NCBI RefSeq assembly: GCF_001949145.1
Contig: NW_019091523.1
Span: forward strand, 425,437 to 489,436
Source of the DNA: Acanthaster planci
Lineage: Eukaryota; Echinodermata; Asteroidea; Valvatida; Acanthasteridae
Direction: 5' to 3'
Length of the DNA: 64,000 nucleotides
The position numbers and the translations under genes are program-made. The notes under the pieces are model-generated. The model saw only the letters and a list, made by a program, of their open reading frames with translations. It did no database searches and had not been told where the DNA came from. Within the stretch, counting starts at the first letter, position 1. Each line of letters opens with the position of its first letter. Below, one piece after another: positions 50,679 through 61,533 of the stretch.

Positions 50679-51005
50679 CCATGGAAGGACATCTCGGCAT
50701 CCGGTAAGGACTTCATCGCCAAGCTGCTGATCATCTCCCCCGGCGAGCGGCTCCCAGCCGCCGAAGCTCTGAAGCACCCTTGGATCGTCACCAATGCAGC
50801 CCAGTCAAGCCTCAAGAACCTGCACCGTGCCATCAGCCACAACTGGCTCAAGCACACCTCCACCCGCAGCCGGTCCAGCAAGTCGGCCCGCTCGGCGCGG
50901 TCCACCAGGTCTAATCGCTCTAACCGGTCCAATCGATCCAGCAGATCGGACAAGATCCGAGTGCAGCTGAGTGAGCTTACAGATCTCTCCAAAGAATACA
51001 AAAAG
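50679..51005 (+). CDS. PSKH1: PSKH1 coding exon 2 (residues 289-397)
   Basis: 109 codons, phase 0, acceptor TTTTCACAG and donor GTATGC. PWKDISASGKDFIAKLLIIS then PGERLPAAEALKHPWIV completes the kinase C-lobe; human has PWPSVSNLAKDFIDRLLTVD here. NLHRAISHNWLKHTSTRS follows, matching human NLHRSISQNLLKRASSR. Next is an Arg-Ser tract at residues 349-378 (50859-50948; SARSTRSNRSNRSNRSSRS). Human PSKH1 also has a shorter Ser/Arg-rich tail and is reported in splicing speckles as well as Golgi. If the donor is not used, the frame runs on to a stop at 51041, giving a different last 11 residues. Confidence 0.95.
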
Positions 51006-53030
51006 GTATGCTGGATTAATCTTTGGAAGGCCGTAGTATGATATGCAGTGTTTTCAAGGCACTAGGGGCCTTTTCCATGAAGCTAGATACCAAGATAATC
51101 GCTAAGTACATAAAATCTTTACCTGACAGAACAGTGTACATGCATGTACATATTCTGGTATGTTGCTTGGAACTGGCTTTTTGGCTGAAAAGTTGCTCAA
51201 CAAGCGTGTTCAGGAATATTAGTTTCAGGACAGCCTTTTTAAATAGGGCCCAGGAACAGTAGTGAGGCACATTGTCTTGTATAACCTTGTACGAGGTACA
51301 TGTACATATGTTTGGAATTCATGGACAGCTTTACCAAAAACATCAATATTAGAATCCTTAAGAGTCGAAGCCAATCTATAATCCCCTTCTGGAATAGACT
51401 AGTTTGGCCTGTTTTTGACCCACATGTACTGGTATCATTGTGATGTCACCATCTCTTAGATAGATCTCTACACGCACATACATGTATACCCTGGTTAATG
51501 TGCGCGTACGGTGTATGTCACACCATGGAATATCATCATTTTGGAAAATATACCGAGCAGAACTTTACTTCATACAAAGCCAGCTTTCCCATTGTAGAGC
51601 CAACCCTTTTTCAGTCTGTAGCCTTTTCATTATTTTTTGTCCTTGTCCTCTGGAAATCCCCAAAACTCTCCATGTCATCAAACCCCTCCCCCTTTGCGTG
51701 ATCAGCACATGGAGGTGCAGTTGCACTTTGTCTATTGTTCAGCCTAAAGAGTTTATTTCCAAATTGGGAGATTTAGACACGATAAGAAAGAAAGTGGAAA
51801 AAAACAAGTCTGGAAAAGGTCAAGTTTGGTGGCCCAAGCATTGGCTGAGATGCCTGAGGCCGGTGTTGTGTACAGTTTGATTCCAGCCAAGGAGACCTGT
51901 AGTCCGAAATGGATAAAGGAGGGAGGGAGAGCCTTTTTTCAAAAGGAAAAAAAAAAAAACCAGGCATGCCATTCGGAGTGTTTGGAGGATCAGAACTTGG
52001 AGGGTGGTTTCTGTTTCCCCCCCCCCCACAAAATCAATCATTAAGGCCCAGTCTGGTTGGCTGCAGATTTGTTTTCTGGTTTTTTTTGGGGGGGGAGAAT
52101 TTTTTTTTTGATAAGAAAACAACAGCTTATCCATGGAGGGGGAGGGATTGATTACCTTGGTCCAGCCACAAGCAGTAGATTCTCAATTACTCCAAACGTG
52201 AACATGCATAAGACAGCTTTTGTTAATTGTCCTTTTAATGGGGATCTTTTACATGTAGGTAAAATGATATTGATAATTGTGTCTTGATAAACAGTGTGTC
52301 CTCCATTTAGAGGCAGCACAGCAAGCAATAAGTACAGTACATGTAGTAAACCATAGGTGTTGGTGTGCAGGCGGTCCAATCAAGACAACACGCAGAATAG
52401 GACATAACAGTATTGTGAAGTTGCATCTATACATGTGAACTAGTGTGTAGATGTACATTTATTTGACAGTGATGTGCTTGGAGTCGTTTGCCATGAACAG
52501 CCTCAACAAAATATGAAATATACATTAAGTTTGTGGTGCACTATTTAGGGGTAGTCTGGGGGGCTGGGTACCCTGTTAAAGTAAAGCACGGGTACCTGGG
52601 TACCGCGTTAGAAACCCAACCCCAAAATTGAAAGGGAAAGACATCAAGAAAAGAGCATTGGGCTACCTCGAATTTCACTCAAATAGACAAATGCAGTCCT
52701 GCCTGGAATTCCAATTAACCTTCTTTGTAAATTCCTGGCTATATTCCATGTAGCCTGGTGTGTTTATTTTGAATTCCCTCAAGAAGAACCTTTTCAGAAA
52801 TTTCAGCATTACCCTGTCATTGACTGAGCAATTACTGTCGGTAATTTGCAAATTTGTCACCAGTACTCGGTCCAGTAATTCAAAACTGGTTCTTGACATC
52901 AGATGTTCTGGTATCTACATGTAGTTCTGATGCATGCCCCGGCAGTATGTACATATTGGCCTCATTTTAATAATAAAAGAAGAATGCTCATGTGTATTGT
53001 CATTGATTTCTCTCCATTTTCTGGGTACAG
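51006..53030 (+). other. PSKH1 second intron
   Basis: About 2 kb. It contains C-, G- and A-homopolymer runs near 51945-52110 and a few ACATGT words. Nothing else is recognised. Confidence 0.65.
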
Positions 53031-53042
53031 GAGACAAGGTAG
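53031..53042 (+). CDS. PSKH1: PSKH1 terminal coding codons (ETR stop)
   Basis: After a good acceptor (pyrimidine-rich, then TGGGTACAG) the frame carried from exon 2 reads GAG ACA AGG TAG, i.e. Glu-Thr-Arg-stop. Total protein 400 residues, against 424 in human. The acceptor and length are plausible but the three-codon end cannot be checked by homology; the alternative is intron retention after exon 2. Confidence 0.55.
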   Translation, partial: ETR

Positions 53043-53430
53043 CCTCCAGTAGTGTGGTTGCCCGAATCCCCTATCCATGCTTCCCAAGATGTGGTGCTGG
53101 TGACAGCTAGCTTCTGGCCAGGCGCTGGTCCATTTCTAGAGATTTTGGTCACATTTGTTTCAACGGTTGCCTCTGTCGAGTGTCACTAGCTGGCTTCATT
53201 CCGAACGTCGGTGGATCTAAAATCAAGAGTCTTCCTCTTTGGGAGGGGCACTAGGAGAATGTCGGGGGGAATACATATATCTATAAAGGGAGCGCTTGGA
53301 GAAATATCAGTAGACCTAAAACATGACGTCACGTTTTGCCTACATGTACGTTTTCCAATGGTAGTAAGATAGGACAGGGTTTATCAAGCCACCACAGGAA
53401 AGCACACATGGAAACTACACATGACATTAT

Positions 53431-53649
53431 GGCCGTTTTCCAATATTCAACTTCGTCTCCGTCTCTGGCTTTGTGTAGGAAACCAATCCCTGATTGTGGG
53501 CCAGAAGCGTTTTAACTAAAATTGAAGTACTGTAAAATTTGGCTCTTTTGCATCTTACCTGATGTTTTGTGGCGCTATCAGACTTACTATTGCACTCACA
53601 ACCTCAGGAAGCCTGAGATGGAGCCCAAGTCGTGTATTGGAAAACGGCC
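53431..53649. mobile_element. foldback MITE with GGCCGTTTTCC ends
   Basis: 219 bp. The left end GGCCGTTTTCCAATA is matched exactly by TATTGGAAAACGGCC at the right. Pairing continues less perfectly (CAACTTCGTCTCCGTCTCTGG against CCTGAGATGGAGCCCAAGTCG). There is no transposase frame. It probably lies in the PSKH1 3'UTR. Confidence 0.75.
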
Positions 53650-54790
53650 CATGTTTTGCCTGTTGTTTCCGGTATTTTGGGTAACAGTTCTTGTTGACCA
53701 ATCAGCTACTCATCACTGATCAAGGGTGACACTGAATAGAGGGCAGTTTTGATGCCGATGGTTGCACTGATGGTTCAAAATGCTAAACCAACATTTAGGG
53801 GGTATTGTAAGGAATTTTGAGACTTTTAAAGAATATCCAAAGTTTTGATAGAAGCGGATCTAGTAACAATTCAGTCCAAGTTTTGGAGGAGTTAGAAATA
53901 CATGGTTTGGTCATAAGGTGTCAATAGGATACATCCCCAAAATGAAGTCATCCAATCCACATGTATTCATGTAACAATGTATATATTCTCTTTGTAAATA
54001 CAATATTGTAATGTATGTATCTGTTATCTCTATGGTATTTTAGAAGACTTATTTTTACATGCTAAAATGATTGTATAGATAGATGAAAGTTGATTTCGTT
54101 TGAGCTTTTTTCATTCTAATCTGCTACTTTTATTTATACCCATTGCAGAAAGTTGAAGTTGAATCTCCGTTGGCACATTTCTTTCATTGTTGCTGTAGTC
54201 CACAAAACACTTTTGGAGTTGACTGTGCATGTGCCAAATACGATAGACTAAGTGATAAATTACCCCCTTGGATGTTACAATGCAAACCACTGCCATCAAT
54301 GTGCATTGTAGTTAGTACATGAGGGACAGTGGGGCATACCCAGGGGCATGTTCAACAGAACAATAATTGGTCGAGTTCGGGCGGCCTGCTCTTGACACAG
54401 GTTTCTTGTTCTCGCGCTCGAATGGCGGGAACACGACTCAAGAACACTGTTCTCGGAACAGGATCACACACCACCTCCTCGTCAGGGTTTTACAGGAACA
54501 CACGGAAAAACTCGTGAGATTTTGATTTTTGAACATCTGCAAAAAGTAGAGAGATGGCTTCCAAAGCCATAGACAATGGGAAGTTTTGCAAAATTAACAT
54601 TACTTATTTTCCGTAACACAGAAATAAATGTTCCTGTTTATATAGAAAAGAATTCAGCCCTTATGTCATGATGGGAACGTGTTGTTGGTCCAATACATGT
54701 ACGTCCTGAACCACGGTGTACTACTCATCATTATCAATAGAAACAAGTAAGGTGAACCAATCTGCTTTCTAGACTGGCTCCCTTGTCCTG

Positions 54791-55012
54791 CATAGACATA
54801 GTCTTGGTTCCAAGACCTTCCAGTTGATCCATGACACCGCGAATCATCACACATATTGTACCTGTACAGGGTGCTGTCACCTCACGAATCGTTATCACAG
54901 GCTTCCTGCGTTGATTTGTGGTGTGGTGACAGCGCCCTCTAACAGTGCACGTGTGTTTTGTGTCGCGGAATAACTACTGGAAGGTCTTGGAACCAAGACT
55001 AGCGTAGACATG
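54791..55012. mobile_element. foldback element with CATAGACATAG ends
   Basis: 222 bp. The left arm contains AGTCTTGGTTCCAAGACCTT and CCAGTTGATCCATGACACCGCG. The right arm has the complement (CGCGGAATAACTACTGG and AAGGTCTTGGAACCAAGACT). An inner pair, GGTGCTGTCACC and GGTGACAGCGCCC, continues the stem. The right part also holds an AGAGGGCGCT core on the - strand. Confidence 0.75.
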
Positions 55013-55649
55013 GAACATAATCCACTTGCCTGTGATCTGCCATCTTTGGAATGCTTACTTTGCACTCCATCTCCAGGGTAGCATTCTTGGTATGCAGTCC
55101 CTTTGCCTATTCCAAGCATTCAATAGCAAATGTAACAGTATGGGAAATACTGGCAACATATTGTGCAAATGAACATTGCATTGAAGGATACTATTCATTA
55201 ATAAATGTAGAGGAACCAGTGAATTATGAGCACGAGCACCAACTTCCAGACAGATTCCTGTCCCCTTCTGTTTTAGCTCTAAAAAATAAAAATGGAGGGA
55301 AGAGATCTCTGTTTATCAAGCTGTGGCTCCAGTAGTTATGCAAACTCTGTTTTCCTTGTTCTGTATGCATGTATGACATATACATCAGTATTTTACATCA
55401 CCGTTTTTAATCTTGCTGCATGAATCTATTCGTATAAATTTTCTAGTGTGGGATGGCACCAGACTATTTCATGATTGACGTACACTCCAAGCCTTCCGCC
55501 CCTCCCCCAACAAAATCTGGCTTCACACACCTAAGATTTGTTTCATTACAAATTTAAACTTATTCCTCACAGTAGACAAGAACTAAATTTGTCAAGAAAT
55601 TTTATTATCTTTATTTCCACTCTCAAGTTCCCAAAATTAATTTTCTATG

Positions 55650-55655
55650 AATAAA
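55650..55655 (+). promoter_or_regulatory. candidate poly(A) signal, PSKH1
   Basis: AATAAA on the + strand, the last one before the opposing gene's candidate signals. No strong GU-rich element follows. 55285-55290 is an alternative. Confidence 0.35.
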
Positions 55656-55762
55656 GTCTATGGATTTCAGAACTTTCATTTCCTCATATCAAACAAATCC
55701 TCTAAAGCCTCAAAATTTGGAAAAAAAAGTAGGATAGACTTCATTTAATCAAGGTGTAAGAC

Positions 55763-55768
55763 TTTATT
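55763..55768 (-). promoter_or_regulatory. candidate poly(A) signal, PDPR
   Basis: AATAAA on the - strand (TTTATT on +), about 1.9 kb after the PDPR stop. Further - strand signals at 55610-55615 and 55601-55606 would extend the transcript past the PSKH1 signal. Confidence 0.4.
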
Positions 55769-57666
55769 GCAAAGCAAGAAAAATTTCTGCAGGGAAAGAA
55801 AACAAAAAAAACCCACAGTCACCCACTTCACCAGCAATCAGTCTGCAAAATAAAGTCTACCTAAAACATACACCCCCAACTTGTGTGACATAGTTTTGTA
55901 CCCAGTATTATGTTCTCAATGCAGGCACGGAGCCCATTGCTGTACTGTTCTTAGTTGTACAAAATAAATTAGCTCCATGGTATGCTTAGGTGTGCTACAT
56001 CTGCATCAGTATTTTGTAATCCTTGAGACAAACTCCTTACGAGAAATGTCCTATTTTGCTTCCAGTTTTACGACAATAGAAATCAGTAGAGCATCATTTG
56101 ACTATGAGAATAATAAAACAGATTAAATGAGCAACGTGATACTGTGGTCCCTGGAAGTCTTTGTTGTTTAAGTTGCATTTCACAAGAATTTGTTGCTGTG
56201 CAAATCAAAATGGCCAGGTTATAACTTCCATTTTGGCTTCTGATTTTTCAACATATTAGCTCAAACACAGTCTATAAGCTAAAGAAACTTCAGTGCTGTT
56301 TATGATACACGATATGGGTTTGGACAAAGCATAAATTTAAGCACGTTAAAGTTGCAGCTGCACATTAATTTCAGACTATCTTACGATGGAATGTAGAATT
56401 ATACTACCTATCAATTGACCTCTCCATGTGACAGATTTTGTGCAAGCACTTTTAGTCTTGTGGTAAGTGGCCTAGCCAGTCGACAGAATATAAACACCTT
56501 CTGAATGCAGTCAACAGAGATGTTGACAAATCTGATGATGTTACCACTGCTCGCTCAGAAAGAAGCACCCAACCCCCTTGAAGACCCGTCGTGCCAGCTA
56601 TTATGCAGAAAAACGGTTAACGGTCTGTTCCCTACTACACCTAAGGGTGGCTAAAATTTGCAGAAATTATGCCTTTGGTTGGCATCAAATTACACCGCAA
56701 GAGTAATATTTCTCCCATTGCTTAAAAGGGTTATATTTCCATTTACAGTAGTATTTTTTTACTATTCGGTGCATGAGATTTTTTAACGGAAAATTATGTT
56801 TACGGACTTTAAACTGACGTCCAGACACGGATTTACCAGATGCCAGCAAAACTATGACGTTGATGTAGAAAGAGCAGGCCCTATACCTCGTAACAGGTGA
56901 CATGTACACACATATGCCCTCAGTGGTTGCCGTTAATACGTGAACGTGAACAATTCTAAGAGCCAACTCTTCCAAGGAAGCTGACTGTGTGTGGCAACCT
57001 GACTCTGCTGTGAGTTATCCTAGCAAATGCTAGTCTTGGGCATAGCAAAGATGTCACAGTAAGACATGTGCACACCTTGTACAAATTACTTTCTCAATTA
57101 TGGGCACCTGTGGAATCTTGTGACAAGAAGCTGTGGTACATGTTGGTGTTAAAATTTCGAGATTTCCAGCCAAAAATAATACCGAGCCTGGGAGCTGGTT
57201 GTCAAACAATATCTGTTGGTCAGTAACCACTTGCAATACATAGACAACATGATTTGGGGCTTCCTCAGTGTCTGGTGGTTACCTGCCTAAAGATGTGTAC
57301 ACTGAATACATTCTCACAAATGTAAATAAACCAATACTCCATCTTGGTAACTCTCATTTACACGAGTGAACTTAAAAAAGCAGTTTCAAGAAATGCATAA
57401 AAATCTAGAAATTATCAAGTTGCTTGAAATATTTCAGGATGCACAAATTGAAAATTTCAGCGGCAAACAGTATTTTTTTCACAAAAATGCTTATTTGTAG
57501 AGGTTTAGCAAAGTGGATGCAAAACTTTTGAGAATACATTCTTGACGTTGGTTATTGAGACTACGTCTGCTAGAAACACGACAAGAAAATGACACGAAAT
57601 CCCTGAACACAATGCAGTATGGTGTCCCCCCCCGATTGTCCTGACATAGTTTGGCTTGTCAAGAAT
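55769..57666 (-). other. PDPR 3'UTR (probable)
   Basis: AT-rich sequence after the PDPR stop codon. No open frame of interest is seen, and only one or two ACATGT words. The end is inferred from the AATAAA candidates. Confidence 0.5.
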
Positions 57667-58038
57667 TTACCTCTGAAGTGGCCGTTTGTGGACCTCTTTT
57701 GGTGGGTACAGAGAGGCTCTGGCTGTGAACATCTTACCAGCAACGTCAATCTCGTACTTGGCCTTGGTCACGTAGTCGTGAGTGACCTCGTGGGTCTGGC
57801 CCGTCTGACGGTCGGTATTGCTCAGCCAGCCTAGACACAGCATGGATCCCAGGGTGGGGCTAAAGCTGCTGGACGTGGTCGTTCCGGCCGGCTGACCGTT
57901 GCGGTAGATGGGTTCCCCACCCCAACACCACAGGTCACGGTCCACTTTGTGGTCCTCTAAGATGAAGGCCGTCAGTTGGCGATGGATGCGCTCTTGTTGT
58001 TGTCTTAGCAACGCCGACTGACCTATGAATTCCACTCC
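57667..58038 (-). CDS. PDPR: PDPR last exon, GCV_T C-terminal barrel
   Basis: 123 codons plus TAA (57667-57669), acceptor TTATATTAG, phase 0; visible residues 413-535. It begins GVEFIGQSALLRQQQERIHR then QLTAFILEDHKVDRDLW; human PDPR has MDFIGRDALLQQKQNGVYKR then LTMFILDDHDSDLDLW. The barrel motif WGGEPIYRNGQPAGTTTSSS matches human WWGEPIYRNGQYVGKTTSSA. After that come LCLGWL and YEIDVAGKMFTARASLYPP (human YEIDIAGHRFQAKAKLYP). The C-terminal tail is shorter than in human. PDPR is a mitochondrial matrix flavoprotein-like protein that lowers the Mg2+ sensitivity of pyruvate dehydrogenase phosphatase. It is related to dimethylglycine and sarcosine dehydrogenases, but the detailed matches here favour PDPR. 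Confidence 0.95.
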   Translation of the reverse strand, partial: GVEFIGQSALLRQQQERIHRQLTAFILEDHKVDRDLWCWGGEPIYRNGQPAGTTTSSSFSPTLGSMLCLGWLSNTDRQTGQTHEVTHDYVTKAKYEIDVAGKMFTARASLYPPKEVHKRPLQR

Positions 58039-58202
58039 CTAATATAAAAGAAGAAATTTTGACTTAATGCAAAACTGAATTAATCTTTTGTATAACAAAG
58101 CAAAGCAATATGAATATTCACACTTTAACAGAAAGGATATGTCCTTTACTATGTCAAAACTATACTATGTCATAAAATCTTTCAAGACACACTAGTCCCC
58201 AC

Positions 58203-58385
58203 CTTGTCAAATTTTGCAGCTATCTCTTTCCCGATTTCCAATGGGGTGTGTTCGTTGTTAAAGTCAACACCCCAGGTTGGGTAAAACTGCTCCAACCTAA
58301 GCCACCTTAGGGCATAGTGGCCAACGAGGCGTATACCATACTCTCTTCCAGAACTGATTAGTTTGCCATACACCTGCCACACTGA
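58203..58385 (-). CDS. PDPR: PDPR exon (visible residues 352-412)
   Basis: 61 codons, phase 0 both sides; acceptor TTCTATTCAG, donor GTGGGG. SVWQVYGKLISSGREYGIRL then VGHYALRWLRLEQFYPTWGV and DFNNEHTPLEIGKEIAAKFDK. Human has SVGQKYGIRNAGYYALRSLR and IEKFFAFWGQDINNLTTPLE. The R-LR-E-F--WG-D-N motif is the folate-binding-domain helix and turn shared by the family. Confidence 0.95.
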
Positions 58386-58870
58386 CTGAATAGAACAGAA
58401 AAGAGCAGAGATAAGAAAGGACAAAATCTTTGATACACATGTACTTGTTAGTTTCCATGCAGCAACAGTAGAAAGTGCTGTTGTGACCTACTCATGAAGC
58501 TACTTTTTGTAGAAATACAGCACAAATTTTTTATCAGAATGAGCACAAACAGCACCACCAATTTTCGTCTGAATGATTACAATTTAACGTGAGTAATTTC
58601 TGACCGAGTACAAATAGCACCAACACTTTTCATCTCAATGCATTCAAACAATGCACTCAAACAGCAACACCAATTTCATCTAAATGAGCACAAACAGCAC
58701 GACCAATTTTCGTCGCGACATGCAGGCCAGTTCCACAATAGCAATGACGTTCAAATGTCGATCATTCCTCTTCATTTGCCAAGGTTGTGGGGGGACTTAT
58801 GCGTAGTCTAAATTTGACAGAGGAAAGCTGCATCCTTCACGCATCAGTTAATGAGAAGCAAGTCGCCTAC
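58386..58870 (-). repeat. PDPR intron with degenerate minisatellite
   Basis: The intron holds about four degenerate copies of a roughly 35-70 bp unit around 58535-58715. On the + strand the unit is GAGCACAAACAGCACCACC followed by AATTTTCGTCT and variants. No exon is seen. Confidence 0.7.
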
Positions 58871-58960
58871 CTCATTGGGAATAAAAAGCACCATTCCATC
58901 TTCACCCGTGTCTGTTACGGTCATGGCATGAACTCCGGATGCAAAACCAAGGCTTAGCTC
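58871..58960 (-). CDS. PDPR: PDPR exon (visible residues 322-351)
   Basis: 30 codons, phase 0; acceptor TTTTTTCCAG, donor GTAGGC. ELSLGFASGVHAMTVTDTGE then DGMVLFIPNE. Human has EMSVGYANGIRVMSMTHTGE then PGFMLYIPIE. The T-TGE-G--L-IP motif is typical of the GcvT-like domain. Confidence 0.94.
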
Positions 58961-59339
58961 CTGGAAAAAAAGGAAGTTGGAGTGTGGAATGCTATAGAGG
59001 GTTGGCATGGCTGCCATCGTGCAGACAAGCTCTTTTGTTCCACAGGGTATGCACAAGGGAAGCTTCCCTATGTAACAAAAGGACTACCCTGCAAGATGGC
59101 TACCACGCAAAGCTTCTATACCCAACGTCTAGCTCCAAATTAACCCCCTTACTCTGAGTGGGCATCCACATGGCAACAGCCATCCGTCACAAATGCAGGT
59201 GCTTCATGACTTGTTTCATTTTGCTGACCCCACTCCCCAGCTTTCCTATCTCAAGCAATTTTTTGGTCTTAAATTGTTCTCCGACAGGTACTGGGTAAGT
59301 TTTATAACTATAGGCAATTGATCAAGTGCCATAATGCAC
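58961..59339 (-). other. PDPR intron
   Basis: About 0.38 kb. Nothing recognised beyond splice sites. Confidence 0.75.
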
Positions 59340-59547
59340 CTTGTGACAGAACGGCTTGAAGCTGGCGGCACTCAGCGGTGTGATGGTCAACTTCTGTAGG
59401 ACATCTCTGGCCTTTGGTCCTAGGACATTCAGACCGGTGTACTGACTGGTCACATCCTGTAGCTTGACCGAGCCATCTTTAGGAAGGTGTCTGGCAATCC
59501 AGTGATATCCTTTGACTTGCTGGATTGTGGGACATATCAGGAAATAC
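59340..59547 (-). CDS. PDPR: PDPR exon (visible residues 252-321)
   Basis: One base completing Arg plus 69 codons; acceptor TTATTTTAG, donor GTGCAT. YFLICPTIQQVKGYHWIARH then LPKDGSVKLQDVTSQYTGLN and VLGPKARDVLQKLTITPLSA. Human has SFFMISPTDQQVHCWAWLKK, HMPKDSNLLLEDVTWKYTAL and IGPRAVDVLSELS. The PT-QQV and GP-A-DVL motifs support PDPR over its dehydrogenase relatives. Confidence 0.95.
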
Positions 59548-59819
59548 CTAAAATAAAGAAGATGGCAAAATATAAGTTTGATTTGGGCTACAACTTCTTA
59601 CAGCATGCGAATGAATTCATTCTGGACAAGCGGTGACTTTTCTTAATGTAGCTTCAGCTATCCATAGGAACCCAGTTACTTTAGATTTGCTTTTTGAGTT
59701 CACACCTTAGTGAAATTCATGTTATGTAAAGTTGTCATGTTAACAATGTTCATCTGAAAGAAGTTGTGGGAAATCTTAAATGAGGCAGGGGGAGGTAGAG
59801 TGGTTTAGGAATGACAAAC

Positions 59820-59962
59820 CTGTGGTCATCCAGGCGAACTATATCACAATGGACCTCATAACTGCCCTTCTCACTAAGCATCCCAGAATGCACTACAGTG
59901 CCCACAGGAATGTCCACATCATTGAGACATAGCATCTGGAGTAGGGACGTAACCGTCTCACC
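59820..59962 (-). CDS. PDPR: PDPR exon (visible residues 205-251)
   Basis: 47 codons plus two bases; acceptor TTTGACAG, donor GTTTGT. GETVTSLLQMLCLNDVDIPV then GTVVHSGMLSEKGSYEVHCD and IVRLDDH. Human has LEVLQYLFSNDLDVPVGHIV then HTGMLNEGGGYENDCSIARL. The NDVDIPVG and HSGML signature is PDPR-like. Confidence 0.95.
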
Positions 59963-60325
59963 CTGTCAAATTGCGCAAAAATGACCAATGATAGCAAAAA
60001 CCACAAAATCATGTCTTTTTTTACGTCATTTCTGTGATCACGGCATTCCAAGCGTTCAAATAATGTGCACAAAAACTTACAAGAAACAAAAACAAGACTG
60101 CTTTTTAGAAAACTTTCTTCAGTGGTAATTGTTGCACATTTTACAAAATAAAGTAAGATAGCTCAGATTAATTTTTTTACGGGAAAACTATAATAAAAGT
60201 GTGAGTAACCGTGCATTCCATGAGGTTTTGGACAGTAACCTATTTCACAAAGACGCAGCATTTAAACTTTCTTAGTCATACAAGGAATAATCGTCATAAA
60301 TAGAAATCTGTTCAGCTTTGCACAC
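59963..60325 (-). other. PDPR intron
   Basis: About 0.36 kb, AT-rich. Nothing recognised. Confidence 0.75.
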
Positions 60326-60462
60326 CTCTAACTCAAATTTTGTTACAGATGACACGTCGATCACACCCACAGATTCACGGCAAGCACGGTACTCGGCCTT
60401 GACCATATCAAACCAGCCTGGCTTGTAAAACGTCCCTCGCTGAATAGCTTCGACAAGTGCCT
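60326..60462 (-). CDS. PDPR: PDPR exon (visible residues 159-204)
   Basis: Two bases completing Glu plus 45 codons; acceptor CATTTCAG, donor GTGTGC. ALVEAIQRGTFYKPGWFDMV then KAEYRACRESVGVIDVSSVT and KFELE. Human has TFYKPDWFDIVESEVKCCKE then AVCVIDMSSFTKFEI. This is the start of the GcvT-like domain and the most diagnostic PDPR stretch in the window. Confidence 0.96.
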
Positions 60463-61374
60463 CTGAAATGAGACAATCCAAGTCACTATCCACAGTTTGA
60501 TTGGCTGTCTCCGCCAAATTCAATTTCTTCATTACATCATACAACTACCGCAGGCTGTGATCAATGTTTGCTTAGCTAAGCTCTACCCTCAAACACAGAC
60601 GGCAGTATATGTAACTTCTTGATTTAGTTCATTTTAATTTGATTGGTTTCATGTGAAAAGGTTTCACCTTCAGGAAATGCTTTGCATTTTAACAGCCTCT
60701 AAATTTGCTCTATACCTCAAGAAATTAGTTCTGGAAAAGCTGGCTCCTTCGGACTTAATAATGATTTTTCACAATAAAAGTGTCACTTTAATGGTAGGTT
60801 TCTTTGATCATAAGACGTTCAAATGAAAATTCAAAGTTGATCTCATTGAAACTCGGAACCTATTCATTTCACACAGATCTGAATCAGCGATCCCAAAACT
60901 GGTTCACACCATCTATTAGCCTGGTTCTGGTGTCAGTAACCCGGTGATGGATTCACTGATCAAGATTCGGATCTGTGTGAAACAAACAGACCCGTAGACT
61001 GGCTACCTAACCTCAATGCAACAGTAAGCCAAGAGGCAGCCCAAATCCATGATTTCAACTAGTTGCTATGCACCACCGCAATTCCGACTTCCCTGTTGTC
61101 TCAACAGTCTCGTACTAGAAATCTTTCCAATCTGTCACACCACAGGAAACCAACATCACATCCTCTGAACTCAACAGGGGTATTGAGCTATACCTGAAGG
61201 AAAAAGTGGCCTGTTCTTCCTTCCTCAATCTTGCAATACCCCTTAAATGATTCTGATGGATCTAGGAGCATTACTGTTAAACCCAGTGCAAGATCATCTT
61301 GGCTCCATAAGTGCAAGTGATCCATTCCTGGCTTCCAATCCTTAACTGTTGTGATTAGACTAATTGAAACCTAC
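60463..61374 (-). other. PDPR intron
   Basis: About 0.9 kb, containing a foldback element at 60867-60983. No other feature is recognised. Confidence 0.75.
60867..60983. mobile_element. foldback element with TTTCACACAGATC ends
   Basis: 117 bp. TTTCACACAGATCTGAATC at the left pairs with GATTCGGATCTGTGTGAAA at the right (one mismatch). The interior continues in weaker inverted pairing (ACTGGTTCACACC against GGTGTCAGTAACC). It is a non-autonomous element in an intron. Confidence 0.75.
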
Positions 61375-61533
61375 CGCTGGCGCCCTCGCCGGCATACACC
61401 TGCGGTATCTCCAGACCCATGCACTCTGCAAAGACTGCCTTCGCCTGGCGGAGCTGGTCGTGCAGTGCCGTACAACGCAAATTTCTCCCTGTCTTGTACT
61501 GCATGTGAGGGTAGCCAATCTTGAAGTGGGTTC
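61375..61533 (-). CDS. PDPR: PDPR exon (visible residues 106-158)
   Basis: Two bases, 52 codons, one base; acceptor CATTTTAG, donor GTAGGT. THFKIGYPHMQYKTGRNLRC then TALHDQLRQAKAVFAECMGL and EIPQVYAGEGAS. Human has YDLKVPRWDFQTGRQLRTSP then LYDRLDAQGARWMEKHGFER. This is the central domain between the FAD part and the GcvT-like part. The TGR-LR--ALHD-L motif is family-wide. Confidence 0.93.

Larger units (their letters stand above)
53043..55700 (+). other. PSKH1 3'UTR (probable)
   Basis: Sequence after the predicted stop. It contains two inverted-repeat elements (53431-53649 and 54791-55012). Candidate AATAAA signals are at 55285-55290 and 55650-55655. No coding sequence is recognised. The extent is inferred from the signals only. 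Confidence 0.5.
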
